The translations under genes were made by a program, and so were the position numbers. Source: a virus. From it: DNA of 64,000 nt. The notes below the pieces were generated by a model. That model did no database searches and was not told the origin of the DNA. It saw nothing but the letters and a program-made list of their open reading frames with translations. Within the stretch, counting starts at the first letter, position 1; every line of letters starts with the position of its first letter. Shown one piece after another: positions 11,498-21,795 of this stretch. Location of the stretch: positions 1 to 64,000 of the IMG/VR virus record IMGVR_UViG_3300035661_000043. One strand, 5' to 3'.

Positions 11498-12844
11498 ATG
11501 CTACAAAATAATCAATCGCTGATAGATAATGATGAATGGGAAGTTCTTACTCCATCTGGGTGGCAAGACTTTTCTGGTATACTGATAACAGAAAATCAAG
11601 ATACCATCACTTTAGACTCAGGATTAACTTGCACAGAAAATCACAAAGTATTGAGAGCCGGAGTGTGGGTAGAAGCAAAATAGATAAATCACACAAAGAA
11701 TGTTAATCAAACCGTGTATGACTTAACTGATGTGACGAATGGTCATGCATATTATACAAACTCGGATATTAGTCATAATTGCAATTTCCTAGCACTGGAT
11801 GAATTTGCATTTATTCACCCCAATGTAGCAGAAGATTTCTTCGCATCTGTTTATCCTACTATTTCATCAGGTAAAACTTCAAAATTGATGATCATTAGTA
11901 CACCTAATGGTATGAATTTGTTCTATAAGATGTGGATGGATGCACTATCTGGGTCAAATGGTTTCATGCCTGTAAAGGCGATTTGGTCTGATATTCCTTC
12001 TAGAGATCAAAAATGGGCAGATGAACAGAAAGCAGTTCTGGGAGAAGTTAAGTTCTAGCAAGAATGTGAGTGTAACTTTATTGGTGCTAGCAATACACTT
12101 ATTTCTGGCAATAAACTGAGAACTATCCCATTTGAAAAGCCAATTGCTATATCACCAACTCTTCGTGTGTACGATGAACCCAAGCCCGGAAATTCATATG
12201 TAATGAATGTGGACACTGCAAGAGGGACAGGTAATGATTATTCTTCATTTACTATTATCAATGTCACATAGTTGCCATATAAAGTTGACGCTGTATATGC
12301 AGACAATGAAGTTAGCCCACTGCTTTTCCCAGGTATTATATTGAATCTGGCTAGAAAATACATTAATGCATCAGTATTAATAGAAACCAATGATATTGGA
12401 GAAAGTATAGCATCTTCTCTGTATTATGATTATGAATATGAAGAAGTTATTATGTCAGACAGCAAAGGTGGAATGTAGGCATTTGGTGGAGAGAAACCAG
12501 GGCTGAGAACTACTAAAAAGACAAAATCAGTAGGATGTTCTGTCCTCAAGACATTGATTGAAAATGATCAATTAATCATTCGCGACTCCGAGATTCTATA
12601 TGAGTTATCAAATTTTGCTCTAAAGGGATCATCATACGAGGCGGAGAACGGACATGATGATAGAGTAATGACACTCGTTCTTTTTGCATACCTTACTACT
12701 CAGAGTGTTATGACCGAATTGACAAGTTAGTAGGCAAAAGCAAGAATTATTGAACTGAGACAGAAACAAACAGAAGATGCAATGATGCCGGCAGGATTCT
12801 TTTCTGATGGGACAGAATCTGAATCAGATACATTTCATTTCTAA
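11498..12844 (+). CDS. 17: Terminase gp17, fragment 3: second intein C-part plus nuclease half
   Basis: The first about 94 residues are the second intein's C-part, ending in TNSDISHN, followed by extein Cys and the Walker B region LALDEFAF. Then come IISTPNGMN (T4 TTPNG), the nuclease strand VDTARGTGNDYS, DNEVSPLLFP and the C-terminal TTKKTKSVGCS block. Several TAG codons are read as Ser. The split leaves 108 nt between fragments 2 and 3 without a gene. Together fragments 1-3 encode the packaging ATPase/nuclease. Confidence 0.87.
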
Positions 12845-12860
12845 TTCAAAGATTCAAAAG

Positions 12861-12868
12861 TATAAATA
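12861..12868 (+). promoter_or_regulatory. T4-type late promoter for gp18
   Basis: TATAAATA, the T4 late consensus recognised through gp55/gp45, 50 bases before the sheath ATG and just after the terminase stop. Confidence 0.8.
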
Positions 12869-12918
12869 CCCAGTGAACACAAGTTCTACAATATTTTAAT
12901 TTGACAAAGGAACATAAG

Positions 12919-14895
12919 ATGGCAATTTCCGTTTCACCATCAGTTGTTGTTACTGAAAAAGATCTGACAAACATCGTCCCAGCAGTATCTAGCTCTGTTG
13001 GTGCTGCGGTTATTGATGCAGCATGGGGTCCAGTTATGGATGTCACAAGCATTGATTCCGAAAAAGCATTAATTCAGCGCTTTGGTAAACCAAACAACTC
13101 AAACTTCGAAAACTGGTTCAACGTAGCAAACTTTCTTGGCTATAGTGCCTCGGCTCTTGTTGTTCGTACCGATACCGCTGGACAATTCAACGCTGTTTCT
13201 ACCCTAACAGGCAGAGTAGGTGTTGTGACTATTGGTGCCGGTGGGACAGGTTACATTCCCTCTGAGACTTCTGTTTCATTCTCTGCTCCTAATGTGACCG
13301 GTGGCATCCAAGCCACAGGAACTGCTATCATTTCTGGTGGTGTGATCACTGGTGTCACTGTTACTAACCCAGGTTCTGGCTACACCTCAGCTCCTACAAT
13401 CACTATTGCTTCTACTGGATCTGGTGCTAGCGCTACTGCTACTGCTACAAAAGTAGATGGTGGTATCAAGATCAATAACCTTGATACATACCAAATGTCT
13501 TATGCAAATGGTGAAGGTGTAGTTGGAGAATTTGCTGCTCGTTATCCAGGTTCGCTTGGTAATTCTCTGACTGTATCTATGGCAGACTCTGCTACATTTG
13601 ATACATGGGCATATAAAGCAATCTTCGGTATCAAACCCGGCACTTCCAACTTTGCTACTTCAGTTGGCGCGAGCAATGATGAATTGCATGTAGTAGTGAT
13701 TGATGCAGATGGCAAGTGGACAGGCACTGCCGGCACTGTTATTGAATCATACGCCTTCCTATCTAAAGCATCAAATGCTAAGAAATCTGATGGTACTTCT
13801 TCTTATATTAAGAATGCTATCAACAATGCATCACAATATGTTTACTGGATGGATCACCCAATTGCAGTTTCTGGTACCGGTGCTGACTGGGGTACTCTGG
13901 CAGTAAATGGTAGTGCATATAAGAGTCTTACAGCTGTTGTTACATCTACTCTGGCTGGTGGTGCCGATGATTATGCATCAACGAATGCAGATAAGATCGA
14001 TGCATATGCATTGTTCAACAATGATGAACAGTATGATGTCAGCTTGGTTCTGGCAGGTGATGCAGATAGAGAAATAGCTCGTTTCATTATCGACAATATC
14101 GTTGAAGTCCGTAAGGATTGCATGGCATTCGTTTCCCCGAAGAATGTTAGTACTGGTGAGCCAATCATCGGCTCTAATGCGGATGCAGATGAAGCAATCA
14201 TCAAGTATAAGAATGGTGATGGCGCTTCTCTGACTTCACTACCTTCTAGCTCTTACGTTGTGTTTGATTCTGGTTACAAGTACCAGTATGACCGCTACAA
14301 TGATGCATATCGTTGGGTCCCACTGAACGGTGATATTGCAGGTCTGTGCGCTCGTACCGACTATACAGATGACCCATGGTTCTCTCCTGCAGGTTTCAAT
14401 CGCGGTCAGGTAAAGAATGCTATCAAGTTGGCATACAACCCAACCAAGGCTAGCCGAGACACATTGTACTTGAATGGTGTTAATCCAGTGGTTTCTTTCC
14501 CAGGTCAGGGTGTAGTTTTGTATGGTGATAAAACAGGTCTGGCTAAGCCATCTGCTTTTGATCGTATCAATGTACGTCGTCTGTTCATCACTTTGGAAAA
14601 GGCTATTGCTACTGCAGCTAAGTATCAACTATTTGAATTCAATGATGGTTTTACCCGTGCGCAATTCCGTAACATGGTTGAGCCATTCCTGCGCGATGTA
14701 AAAGGTCGTCGTGGTATTATCGACTTCAAGTGCATGTGTGATGAGACAAATAACACAGCAGAAGTTATTGATGGTAACAGATTTGTTGCTGACATTTACC
14801 TAAAGCCATCTCGTTAGATTAATTTTATTCAGCTTTCCTTTGTGGCAACACGCACAGGTGCAAGTTTCGATGAAATTATCGGTGGCACAGCATAA
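12919..14895 (+). CDS. 18: Tail sheath protein gp18
   Basis: 658 residues. Starts MAISVSPSVVVTEKDLTNIV as T4-like sheaths do; the ATG has AAAGGA upstream. A Gly/Ser/Thr-rich insert (GTGYIPSE...SGYTSAPTITI) forms a surface domain. The conserved C-terminus runs LKPSR-TAG-INFIQL and continues to TAA. T4 reads KPARSIN here, so TAG equals Ser at one of the most conserved sites of the protein. Stopping at TAG would remove the last 26 residues of the sheath core. Contractile tail outer tube. Confidence 0.93.
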
Positions 14896-14903
14896 TATGA
14901 AGA

Positions 14904-14923
14904 TTGGGACTTCGGTCCCTTTT
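14904..14923 (+). terminator. Rho-independent terminator after gp18
   Basis: GGGAC-TTCG-GTCCC followed by TTTT: a stem with a UUCG tetraloop nine bases after the gp18 stop. Confidence 0.75.
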
Positions 14924-14926
14924 CAT

Positions 14927-14934
14927 TATAAATA
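14927..14934 (+). promoter_or_regulatory. T4-type late promoter for gp19
   Basis: TATAAATA directly after the gp18 terminator and 41-48 bases before the inferred gp19 start. Confidence 0.8.
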
Positions 14935-14974
14935 TCGATAATAACAGTTATCAGAAAGACTCGAGGAACCCAAA

Positions 14975-15520
14975 ATAGCTCAGATTTAGCAATTCAAAGC
15001 TCAAATGATCAACGGTGGTGCACGTGCTAACCAATTCATGGTTCATATCACATTTCCCACGATCGTGCCAAATGCAGCACTAGCAGGACAGAAATTGCAA
15101 TTCGTTGCAAAATCTGCATCACTGCCTTCTTCTACTATCAGTGATGTAGCCGTAAGTTTCCGTGGGCGCCCAGTTCACTTTGCTGGCGAACGTGAATTCC
15201 AACCATGGAATATCGAAGTGTATAACGATAATGACTTCACTGTGCGTAATGCATTTGAAGCATGGGTTGATACAATTCAGAATGCAGAATCTACAAACGG
15301 TACTCAGAATCCTCTACTGTATCAAGTGGATATGCAAGTTCTACAGATGGACAGAAATGACCAGATTGTCAAGGAATATACTTTCAAGGATGCATGGCCT
15401 ATGGATGTTGGCCAAATCGCACTTGATTGGGAAGCTAACAATCAGATTGAAATCTTCCCCGTGACATTCCAATATAATTATTGGACATCTTCTAGTAGCA
15501 ACGGGACTACTATGATGTAA
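14975..15520 (+). CDS. 19: Tail tube protein gp19 (ATA start)
   Basis: 181 residues if initiated at ATA 14975, which follows GAGG by eight bases and gives MAQI-TAG-QFKAQ...GGARANQF, the expected N-terminus of T4-like tube proteins. The first ATG at 15005 would delete ten conserved residues. TAG at codon 5 is read as Ser. The rest matches the tube fold (WPMDVGQIALDW, then VTFQYNYW). It polymerises inside the sheath. A terminator follows immediately. Confidence 0.85.
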
Positions 15521-15545
15521 AGATAAGGGCTTCGGCCCTTATCTG
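15521..15545 (+). terminator. Rho-independent terminator after gp19
   Basis: GATAAGGGC-TTCG-GCCCTTATC, a nine-pair stem with UUCG loop starting two bases after the gp19 stop. The downstream T-run is poor. Confidence 0.7.
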
Positions 15546-15571
15546 ACATTTAAGCGAGATCTCGCTAACTA

Positions 15572-15679
15572 ATGGGTCTATTAAATATAATGTCTGGTTT
15601 GGGAACCAAGTCGGACTTTAAACAAAAACCGAAGGAGGTGCCGGCATTAGCTGGGCATATGAGTTCGGAAGATACATGA
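15572..15679 (+). CDS. Possible small protein (35 aa)
   Basis: ATG to TGA in the gap between gp19 and the portal, product rich in Lys/Pro/Gly (GTKSDFKQKPKEVPALAG). No clear Shine-Dalgarno and no recognised family. It may be chance. Confidence 0.3.
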   Translation: MGLLNIMSGLGTKSDFKQKPKEVPALAGHMSSEDT

Positions 15680-15739
15680 TCTTTAGTCATATATTAGTTC
15701 ATTAAATTTGATTACCTGTTAACTTTAATTATATCCTCA

Positions 15740-17902
15740 ATGTCTAATCCAATATTCAATTTTTTCGGGTTCTAGATCAAACGATCTGAAGAGGAGAAAC
15801 AGCTTCCTAAATCAGTTGTTGCTCCAAATCTAGCAGATGGTTCTATTGTTATTAATCAGAACTTGGGAACTGGTATTCTCGGAGACTCTTATACTCTTGC
15901 ATTTGACCCAGACGGTCAGATCACAAATGAGATCGATCTCGTTCGTAGATATAGAGAATTGTGCAGATATCCAGAAGTAGCAGAAGCTATTGAAGATATC
16001 GTTAACGAAGCAGTGATTATCGAAGGTGAAGATAAACCTGTTGAAATCAATCTTGAGTATCTTAAGATCTCAGATTCAATCAAGAAAAAGATCACAGAAG
16101 AATTTGCCAAGATTCTTTCACTGATGAACTTCAATGAAGAAGGGTATGATCTATTTGAAAGATGGTATGTGGATGGGAAGATCTTTTTCCATATATTACT
16201 GGATGAAAATCATTCAAATGGTATCAAAGAGCTAAGATTAATTGACCCACGTAAGATCAAGAAGATCAAGAATGTGATCAAAGAGAAATTAGCAAGTGGT
16301 GTAGAGATTGTCAGGGAAGTACAAGAATATTACATATACAATGACAAGGGTATTGCAGGCGGCACTAGTCAGGGTGTAAGATTAAGTGTTGATTCTGTTG
16401 TGTACTGCCATTCAGGTCTGATTGATTCACAAACTGGATTAGTTCAATCATATTTGCATAAAGCAATCAAACCTGCTAACCAATTAAAAATGTTGGAAGA
16501 AGCGGTTATTATCTACAGATATACTCGTGCACCAGAGCGTAGGGTATTCTATATTGATGTTGGAAATTTACCAAAAGGTAAAGCTGAGCAATACGTCAGT
16601 GATATGATGAATAAGTTCAAGAACAAGTTATCATATGATGCTGTTACTGGGGAATTGGCAGATTCTAAGAGACACTTGTGTTTGGATATGAGCACACAAG
16701 TACCATTGCTTGATGGCAGAACACTGTCTATTTCCGAGATTGCTGCAGAGATGGATCAATCAGATAAACCTCTATGGGCATATTCATGTGATCCAGTGAC
16801 TGGCAAATTTGTGCCGGGTAAAATTACCTGGGCCGGTGTATCTAGACCAAATGCACAAGTCATGCGTATTACTCTTGATAATGGAAAAACCATTACTTGC
16901 ACCCCAGATCACAAATTTCCAGTTTGGGACAAGGGATTCGTAAAAGCTGAAGATCTATATATTGGCGAATCAATGATCCCGCATTATACTCGTTGGAAGG
17001 AAATTGCTAAGGGTTCTTCCAAGAATTACGAACAAATTTTCGAGAATGATACTGGAGAATGGAAATTCACACATCAAGCAGTATCCGATTGGAAAGATTG
17101 TATTACATCGCGCCGTTCATCTACATCATGTGTTTCTTCTGATAACAGTGCAGATAGACAAATTGATTCTCTAATGTTCCGTAACCATAAAATTGCAAAA
17201 ATTGAGTGGTTAGAAGAAACAATGGACACTGGATGTCTGACTATTGACGGAGATGAAGAATTCCACAATTATCATACATTCGCTCTATCTGCCGGAATTT
17301 ACACCCAGAACTAGATGATGGAAGATTTCTGGATGCCTAGGCGCGGAGATAAATCAACAGAAATCACGACACTTCCAGGGGGTCAGGGTCTCGGTCAGTT
17401 GGATGATTTGGATTATTTCAAGGATAAACTATATCGTTCTTTAAATGTACCTAAATCTAGATTCGTTCCAGATAGTGGTTTCTCTATTGGTAGATCAGAT
17501 ACTATTTCTAGGGATGAAGTAAAATTTGCTAAATTTGTTGGCAAATTGCGCAACAAATTCGGAAATATCTTTTTAGATATATTGCGCGTTCAATTGATTT
17601 CTAAGGGTATTTTCTCTAGTAAAGATTGGGAACAATTTAAAGAGAAGATTAAAGTCATTTACGCTAAAGATAACTTCTTTGCCGAATTAAAAGAAAATGA
17701 AGTTCTTACTACTAGACTTTAGACTGCATTGCAATTGGATCCATTTGTCGGCAAATATGTAAGCAAAGAATACATCCAAAGAAAAGTACTAAGATTCACA
17801 GATGATGAAATAAAAGAAATAAATACACAAATGGAAGCCGAGATCAAATCTGGTGATATTACTGACCCAGTAGCAATGATGCAAGAACCACCTCAGGCAT
17901 AA
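15740..17902 (+). CDS. 20: Portal protein gp20 with in-frame intein
   Basis: 720 codons, of which 211 are an intein. Extein landmarks of T4-like portals: FFGFSIKRSEEE (TAG as Ser), RRYRELCRYPEVAEAIEDIV, RWYVDGKIFFHI, ELRLIDPRKIKKIK, PERRVFYIDVGNLPKGKAEQ, then MMEDFWMPRR, TTLPGG and LNVPKSR. Removing the intein gives RHL-Ser-MMEDFW, matching the HMSM(L)EDFW of relatives; the Ser is TAG 17312-17314. The portal is the dodecameric vertex through which DNA is packaged. Confidence 0.92.
16679..17311 (+). other. Portal intein (contiguous, 211 aa)
   Basis: Begins with Cys (CLDMSTQVPLLDG, block A) after RHL. It has a block-B-like TCTPDHKFPVW and ends FHNYHTFALSAGIYTQN, with the terminal Asn preceded by Gln instead of the usual His. 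The +1 extein residue is the TAG codon. No LAGLIDADG or HNH nuclease motif is evident in the central part, so it is probably a mini-intein. Splicing requires Cys/Ser/Thr at +1, which holds if TAG is serine. Confidence 0.88.
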
Positions 17903-17918
17903 TCTTTAAGGAATAAAC

Positions 17919-18158
17919 ATGACAACAGCGCATGATTTAGTTAACGCAATTCAGTCAGGCAAAAGTGCAACGATTCAGGCTACTTTTGATTCACTAATGA
18001 CAGAGAAAATTCAGGGTGGTATCGAGGCATATCGTCAAGCAGTCATCGATAACACTTTCAACCCAGAATTGATGGAATCTGCCGAAGAATCTGCCGAAGA
18101 ATCTGCCGAAGAAGATGCAGATGATTCTAGCATTAATGGACTAAGCAAGAGCACATGA
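17919..18158 (+). CDS. Prohead core protein, gp67-like
   Basis: 79 residues, helical N-terminus and an acidic C-terminus made of repeated ESAEE units (tandem repeat around 18076-18114) ending in DADDSS. Size, acidic tail and position between portal and protease match T4 gp67, a prohead core component degraded by gp21. The stop overlaps the next ATG. Confidence 0.65.
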   Translation: MTTAHDLVNAIQSGKSATIQATFDSLMTEKIQGGIEAYRQAVIDNTFNPELMESAEESAEESAEEDADDSSINGLSKST

Positions 18159-18229
18159 TAGAGTTGGCAACAAAAGCCGTCAAAAGAATTCCTAATATCG
18201 GTAAAGCAGTCGACAAACTAACTAAGTAA
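18155..18229 (+). CDS. Small basic peptide (24 aa)
   Basis: ATGATA overlapping the TGA of the gp67-like gene, product MIELATKAVKRIPNIGKAVD and a few more residues. It occupies the place of T4 gp68, but is far shorter. Could be a core peptide; low support beyond the overlap. Confidence 0.4.
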   Translation: MIELATKAVKRIPNIGKAVDKLTK

Positions 18230-18231
18230 TT

Positions 18232-18654
18232 ATGGCTAAAACAATACTCAAAAATACAGAAACTTTAGCAATCGTAAAAGTTTCTGGCAACAATATCTCA
18301 GAGACAATCACTCTTGCTACAGATCTTTTATAGTCATCTACAGTTGTTTCTGGCACACCATCAGTTGGTATCAACCATATCCAATGGTCTTTGCAGGGTG
18401 ACAATGGGGCTACTAAAATTGCTATTACTAGAGGAGCTACAGATGTACTTTCTCTATATGATAACGGTTAGGCATTTGATTTTGCTGGCAATGGTGGTTT
18501 CTGTGAGACCACAGGGTCTACATCTGATCTAGTAGTCACAATCACTGGCAAAGCATATGCTTATATAACTCTCAGAAAACTCTCTGGCTATAAGTCTAAG
18601 ATTGAGACAGCAGAGTTTGGTTCATATGACGACACAACTGTGGTAGGAAGCTAA
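18232..18654 (+). CDS. Conserved head-region structural protein
   Basis: 140 residues with two TAG. A similar beta-rich protein sits between gp67/68 and gp21 in T4-like cyanophages as far as I recall. Motifs: AIVKVSG, KIAITRGATDVLSLYDNG. Position inside the head cluster supports a virion role. Confidence 0.58.
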
Positions 18655-18656
18655 TC

Positions 18657-19298
18657 ATGTTGCTTTTAAGAGAATAGGTTGATTTTACTGATGTTCAGTT
18701 ACTAACAGAGGCAGATGCTTCTGGCAAGAAATCTCTCTTCATTGAGGGTATTTTTGCTCAAGCCGAAAAGAAGAACCGCAATGGTAGGATTTACCCAAAA
18801 TCAGTCATGGAAAAGTCTATAACTGATTATATTGATAATCAGGTTAAGAAGAAACGTGCTCTCGGAGAAATTAGTCACCCCTCAGATCGACCACAGGTAA
18901 AACCAGAACTAGCATCACATCTGATCACAGAACTTCGGTTTGACGGAAATGATGTTTATGGTAAAGCTAAGGTGCTAGAAACACCACAGGGTCAAGTATT
19001 AGCAGGTTTGCTAAATGGTGGTGTTCAGATGGGTGTGTCTACACGTGGTCTCGGCACAGTAGTTGAAAGAGCTGGATCAACATTTGTCAACAATGATTAT
19101 GTTATCATGGCAATTGATGCTGTTGCAGATCCATCTGGAATCGATTGCTTTGTTGATGCCGTAAATGAATCTCGTGAATGGTTGGTTCTTGACAATGGTC
19201 AGGTAATCGAAAGGATGAGACAAGAAATTAAAAAGACTCAACTCACTGAAGAACGTAAGTATCAGATGATGTCAGAGTTTTTTGCTTCTTTAAAATAA
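18657..19298 (+). CDS. 21: Prohead protease gp21
   Basis: 213 residues with one TAG (Ser, residue 7). Matches T4 gp21: LFIEGIFAQAEKKNRNGRIYP, the histidine motif GEISHPSD (T4 GELNHP) and the serine motif QMGVSTRGLG. This is a herpesvirus-like serine protease that cleaves scaffold gp22 and capsid gp23 during head maturation. Confidence 0.92.
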
Positions 19299-19373
19299 GA
19301 AGCACAACAGATTGATGGTATATTTGAATAGTTGCTTTTTATATTAAGAAATTGATTTTCGAGATCTAAAAAG

Positions 19374-19381
19374 TATAAATA
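19374..19381 (+). promoter_or_regulatory. T4-type late promoter for gp22
   Basis: TATAAATA, 26-33 bases before the gp22 ATG. Confidence 0.8.
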
Positions 19382-19406
19382 AAACATTGTTTATTAGGAA
19401 TTTAAC

Positions 19407-20435
19407 ATGGGAAAAGAACAAGATCTGTTAGAAGAATTGCGTCTCCGTGCTGCCGCTCTAGTTGAAGCCAAAGAAAAGGCTTGTGACAAAGAGGATGAGA
19501 AAGATATGGATGACGAGAAAGATGAAATCGAGGATGGTGCCGAAGATTCTGATGATGATTCTGATGATGATTCTGATGATGATTCTGATGATTCTGATGA
19601 TTCTGAAAAAGATGACAAGAAAAAATCAAAGAATTCAAAGAATTCAAAGAATGAATCTAAGGAAGTTGACATGAGCATCGAATCTATTTTCGAAGGTCAG
19701 GATCTGTCCGAAGAATTCAAAATCAAAATTACTGCACTGTTCGAAGCATCAGTTGCACAAAAAGTTTCCGCTATTGAAGAATCCTATGTGAAAGCAATGG
19801 GAGAATTCAAGGCAGAAGTATCTCAGCGGACAATCTCTGAGTCCGCTGAGGTAGTAGAGGGACTCGTTGAAAGAGTTGATGGATATCTCGACTATATGGT
19901 TGAGCAGTGGATTGAAAATAATGAGATTGCCCTTGAACGTGGTATCAAAGCTGACCTGTTCGAAAGCTTCATGACTGGTATGAAAGGTCTATTTGAAGAG
20001 CATATGATTAATGTCCCGGAAGACAAGATCGAAGTTCTAGAATCCCAAGCAGCCGAAATTGAAGAATTAGAATCTAAGGTTGACTCTGTTCTCGCAGAAA
20101 ATGTAGAACTGAAGCAAACTCTAAAAGGAATCGCTAAGCAAAATCAAATCAAGGAAGCAGCCAATGGCCTTTCCGAAGTAGAGATGGAGCGATTTGTAGA
20201 ACTAGCTGAAGAACTTACATATGACAATGAAGAAGTTTTCGGTAAGAAATTGTCCGTAATCCGCGAACAATTCTTCTCGCAGACCGATGACTCCAAGCAA
20301 TTGGTAGAGTCAGTGGCCAATGTGACTACTGATGAGCCTCTGGTAGAAGTTGAAATGCCAAAACGTGCTCTGAGCGAAGGTGTTGACCCTACAATCGCAG
20401 CTCTGGCAGCTCGCATCGCCCGTAATTCTTACTAA
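19407..20435 (+). CDS. 22: Prohead scaffold gp22
   Basis: 342 residues, no TAG. After a short N-terminal helix there is an extreme Asp/Ser tract (repeats of DSDD at 19546-19608), then a Lys/Ser tract, then long helical, coiled-coil-like sequence (SKVDSVLAENVELKQTLKG). Order and composition fit the T4 internal scaffold, which is removed by gp21. The acidic repeat is also a local DNA tandem repeat. Confidence 0.85.
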   Translation: MGKEQDLLEELRLRAAALVEAKEKACDKEDEKDMDDEKDEIEDGAEDSDDDSDDDSDDDSDDSDDSEKDDKKKSKNSKNSKNESKEVDMSIESIFEGQDLSEEFKIKITALFEASVAQKVSAIEESYVKAMGEFKAEVSQRTISESAEVVEGLVERVDGYLDYMVEQWIENNEIALERGIKADLFESFMTGMKGLFEEHMINVPEDKIEVLESQAAEIEELESKVDSVLAENVELKQTLKGIAKQNQIKEAANGLSEVEMERFVELAEELTYDNEEVFGKKLSVIREQFFSQTDDSKQLVESVANVTTDEPLVEVEMPKRALSEGVDPTIAALAARIARNSY

Positions 20436-20460
20436 TCCATTAACTCTAAAGGAAAATAAA

Positions 20461-21729
20461 ATGGAACAAAATGTCCAACAATTGGTCAAAAAGTGGTCTC
20501 CTATTCTGGAGCACGCCGATATGCCAGCAATCAAGAGCGCTCAAGTTCGCGCTGATACTGCTGTTCTGTTGGAGAACCAAGAGCGCGAAATGACCCGTGC
20601 TACTTCCTCTCTGAACGAAGATGCAGCCAGTAACGCTGTTGGTGCTATGAGTGACACCGGTGGTGTTGCTAAGTTTGACCCAGTACTGATCAGCTTGGTT
20701 CGCCGTGCTGCTCCTGCAATGATCGCTTATGATATCTGCGGTGTTCAGCCTATGTCCCAGCCTACAGGTCTGATCTTCGCTATGAAGAGCAGGTACGGTT
20801 CACAAGGTGGCCCTGAGGCACTGTTCAACGAAGCTGATTCTGACTTCTCAGGCAAGGGCACGCATGCTGGTTCTAACCCAGTCAACGGTACTTACACTAC
20901 TGGTACTGGTATGACTACCACCGAAGCAGAAACCCTAGGTTCTACCAACGGTACTCCTGGTGGCACATTCAATCAGATGGCATTCACCATTGAAAAGACT
21001 TCCGTGGTTGCACAAACCCGCGCTTTGAAGGCTGAGTACACTGTTGAACTGGCTCAAGATCTGAAGTCTGTTCATGGTCTGGATGCTGAACAAGAACTGA
21101 GCAACATCCTGTCTCAAGAAATCACCAACGAGTTGAACCGTGAAATCATGCGTACCGTGTACACCTCTGCTAAGTTAGGTGCTCAAGTTGGTACTGCTAC
21201 TGCCGGTACTTTCGATCTGGATGTGGATTCTAACGGTCGTTGGTCTGTTGAGAAGTTCAAGGGTCTGATGTTCCAAATCGAACGCGAAGCTAACCGTATC
21301 TATCAAGAGACACGTCGTGGCAAGGGTAACATCATCATCGCGTCTGCCGATGTTGCTTCTGCTCTGGCAATGGCTGGTGTTCTGGATTATGCTCCTGCAC
21401 TGAAGACTGATCTAAATGTTGACGAAGCTACTAGCACCTTCGCTGGTGTTCTGAATGGTCGTTACAAAGTATATGTTGACCCATTCGTTGCTAACGGTAC
21501 TGCTGAACAGTTCCTGTTGGTCGGCTATAAGGGTGCAAATCGCTTTGATGCTGGTATGTTCTACTGCCCATACGTTCCACTGCAAATGTATCGTGCAACA
21601 GATCCACAAACCTTCCAACCAAAGATTGCTTTCCGTACACGATATGGACTGGTGGCTAACCCATTCACCACTAACAGTGCTGATAGCAACATTTATTACC
21701 GCAAAATTAAGGTTACCAACTTGTTATAA
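20461..21729 (+). CDS. 23: Major capsid protein gp23
   Basis: 422 residues, no TAG, notably more C/G-rich third positions than its neighbours, as expected for the most expressed gene. Landmarks: FDPVLISLVRRAAPAMIAYD, GVQPMSQPTGLIFAM, the VHGLDAEQELSNILSQEI region, FKGLMFQIEREANRI and YVPLQMYRATDPQTFQPKI. The LNED|AAS region is a plausible gp21 cleavage site. Preceded by AAAGGA, followed by two terminators. Confidence 0.95.
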   Translation: MEQNVQQLVKKWSPILEHADMPAIKSAQVRADTAVLLENQEREMTRATSSLNEDAASNAVGAMSDTGGVAKFDPVLISLVRRAAPAMIAYDICGVQPMSQPTGLIFAMKSRYGSQGGPEALFNEADSDFSGKGTHAGSNPVNGTYTTGTGMTTTEAETLGSTNGTPGGTFNQMAFTIEKTSVVAQTRALKAEYTVELAQDLKSVHGLDAEQELSNILSQEITNELNREIMRTVYTSAKLGAQVGTATAGTFDLDVDSNGRWSVEKFKGLMFQIEREANRIYQETRRGKGNIIIASADVASALAMAGVLDYAPALKTDLNVDEATSTFAGVLNGRYKVYVDPFVANGTAEQFLLVGYKGANRFDAGMFYCPYVPLQMYRATDPQTFQPKIAFRTRYGLVANPFTTNSADSNIYYRKIKVTNLL

Positions 21730-21740
21730 TTTATAACAAG

Positions 21741-21793
21741 CTACCTATACTGGATATAGGTTTAATATCAAAACCGCCTTCTGGCGGTTTTTT
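21741..21793 (+). terminator. Tandem terminators after gp23
   Basis: First hairpin ACCTATA-CTGGA-TATAGGT, then AAACCGCC-TTCT-GGCGG followed by six T. The second is a strong rho-independent terminator and also faces the endonuclease genes converging from the other strand. Confidence 0.82.
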
Positions 21794-21795
21794 CA

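Noticed and set aside
19394-19678. Minus-strand Ser-rich frame over gp22
   Set aside because: Pure shadow of the Asp/Ser repeat of the scaffold gene.
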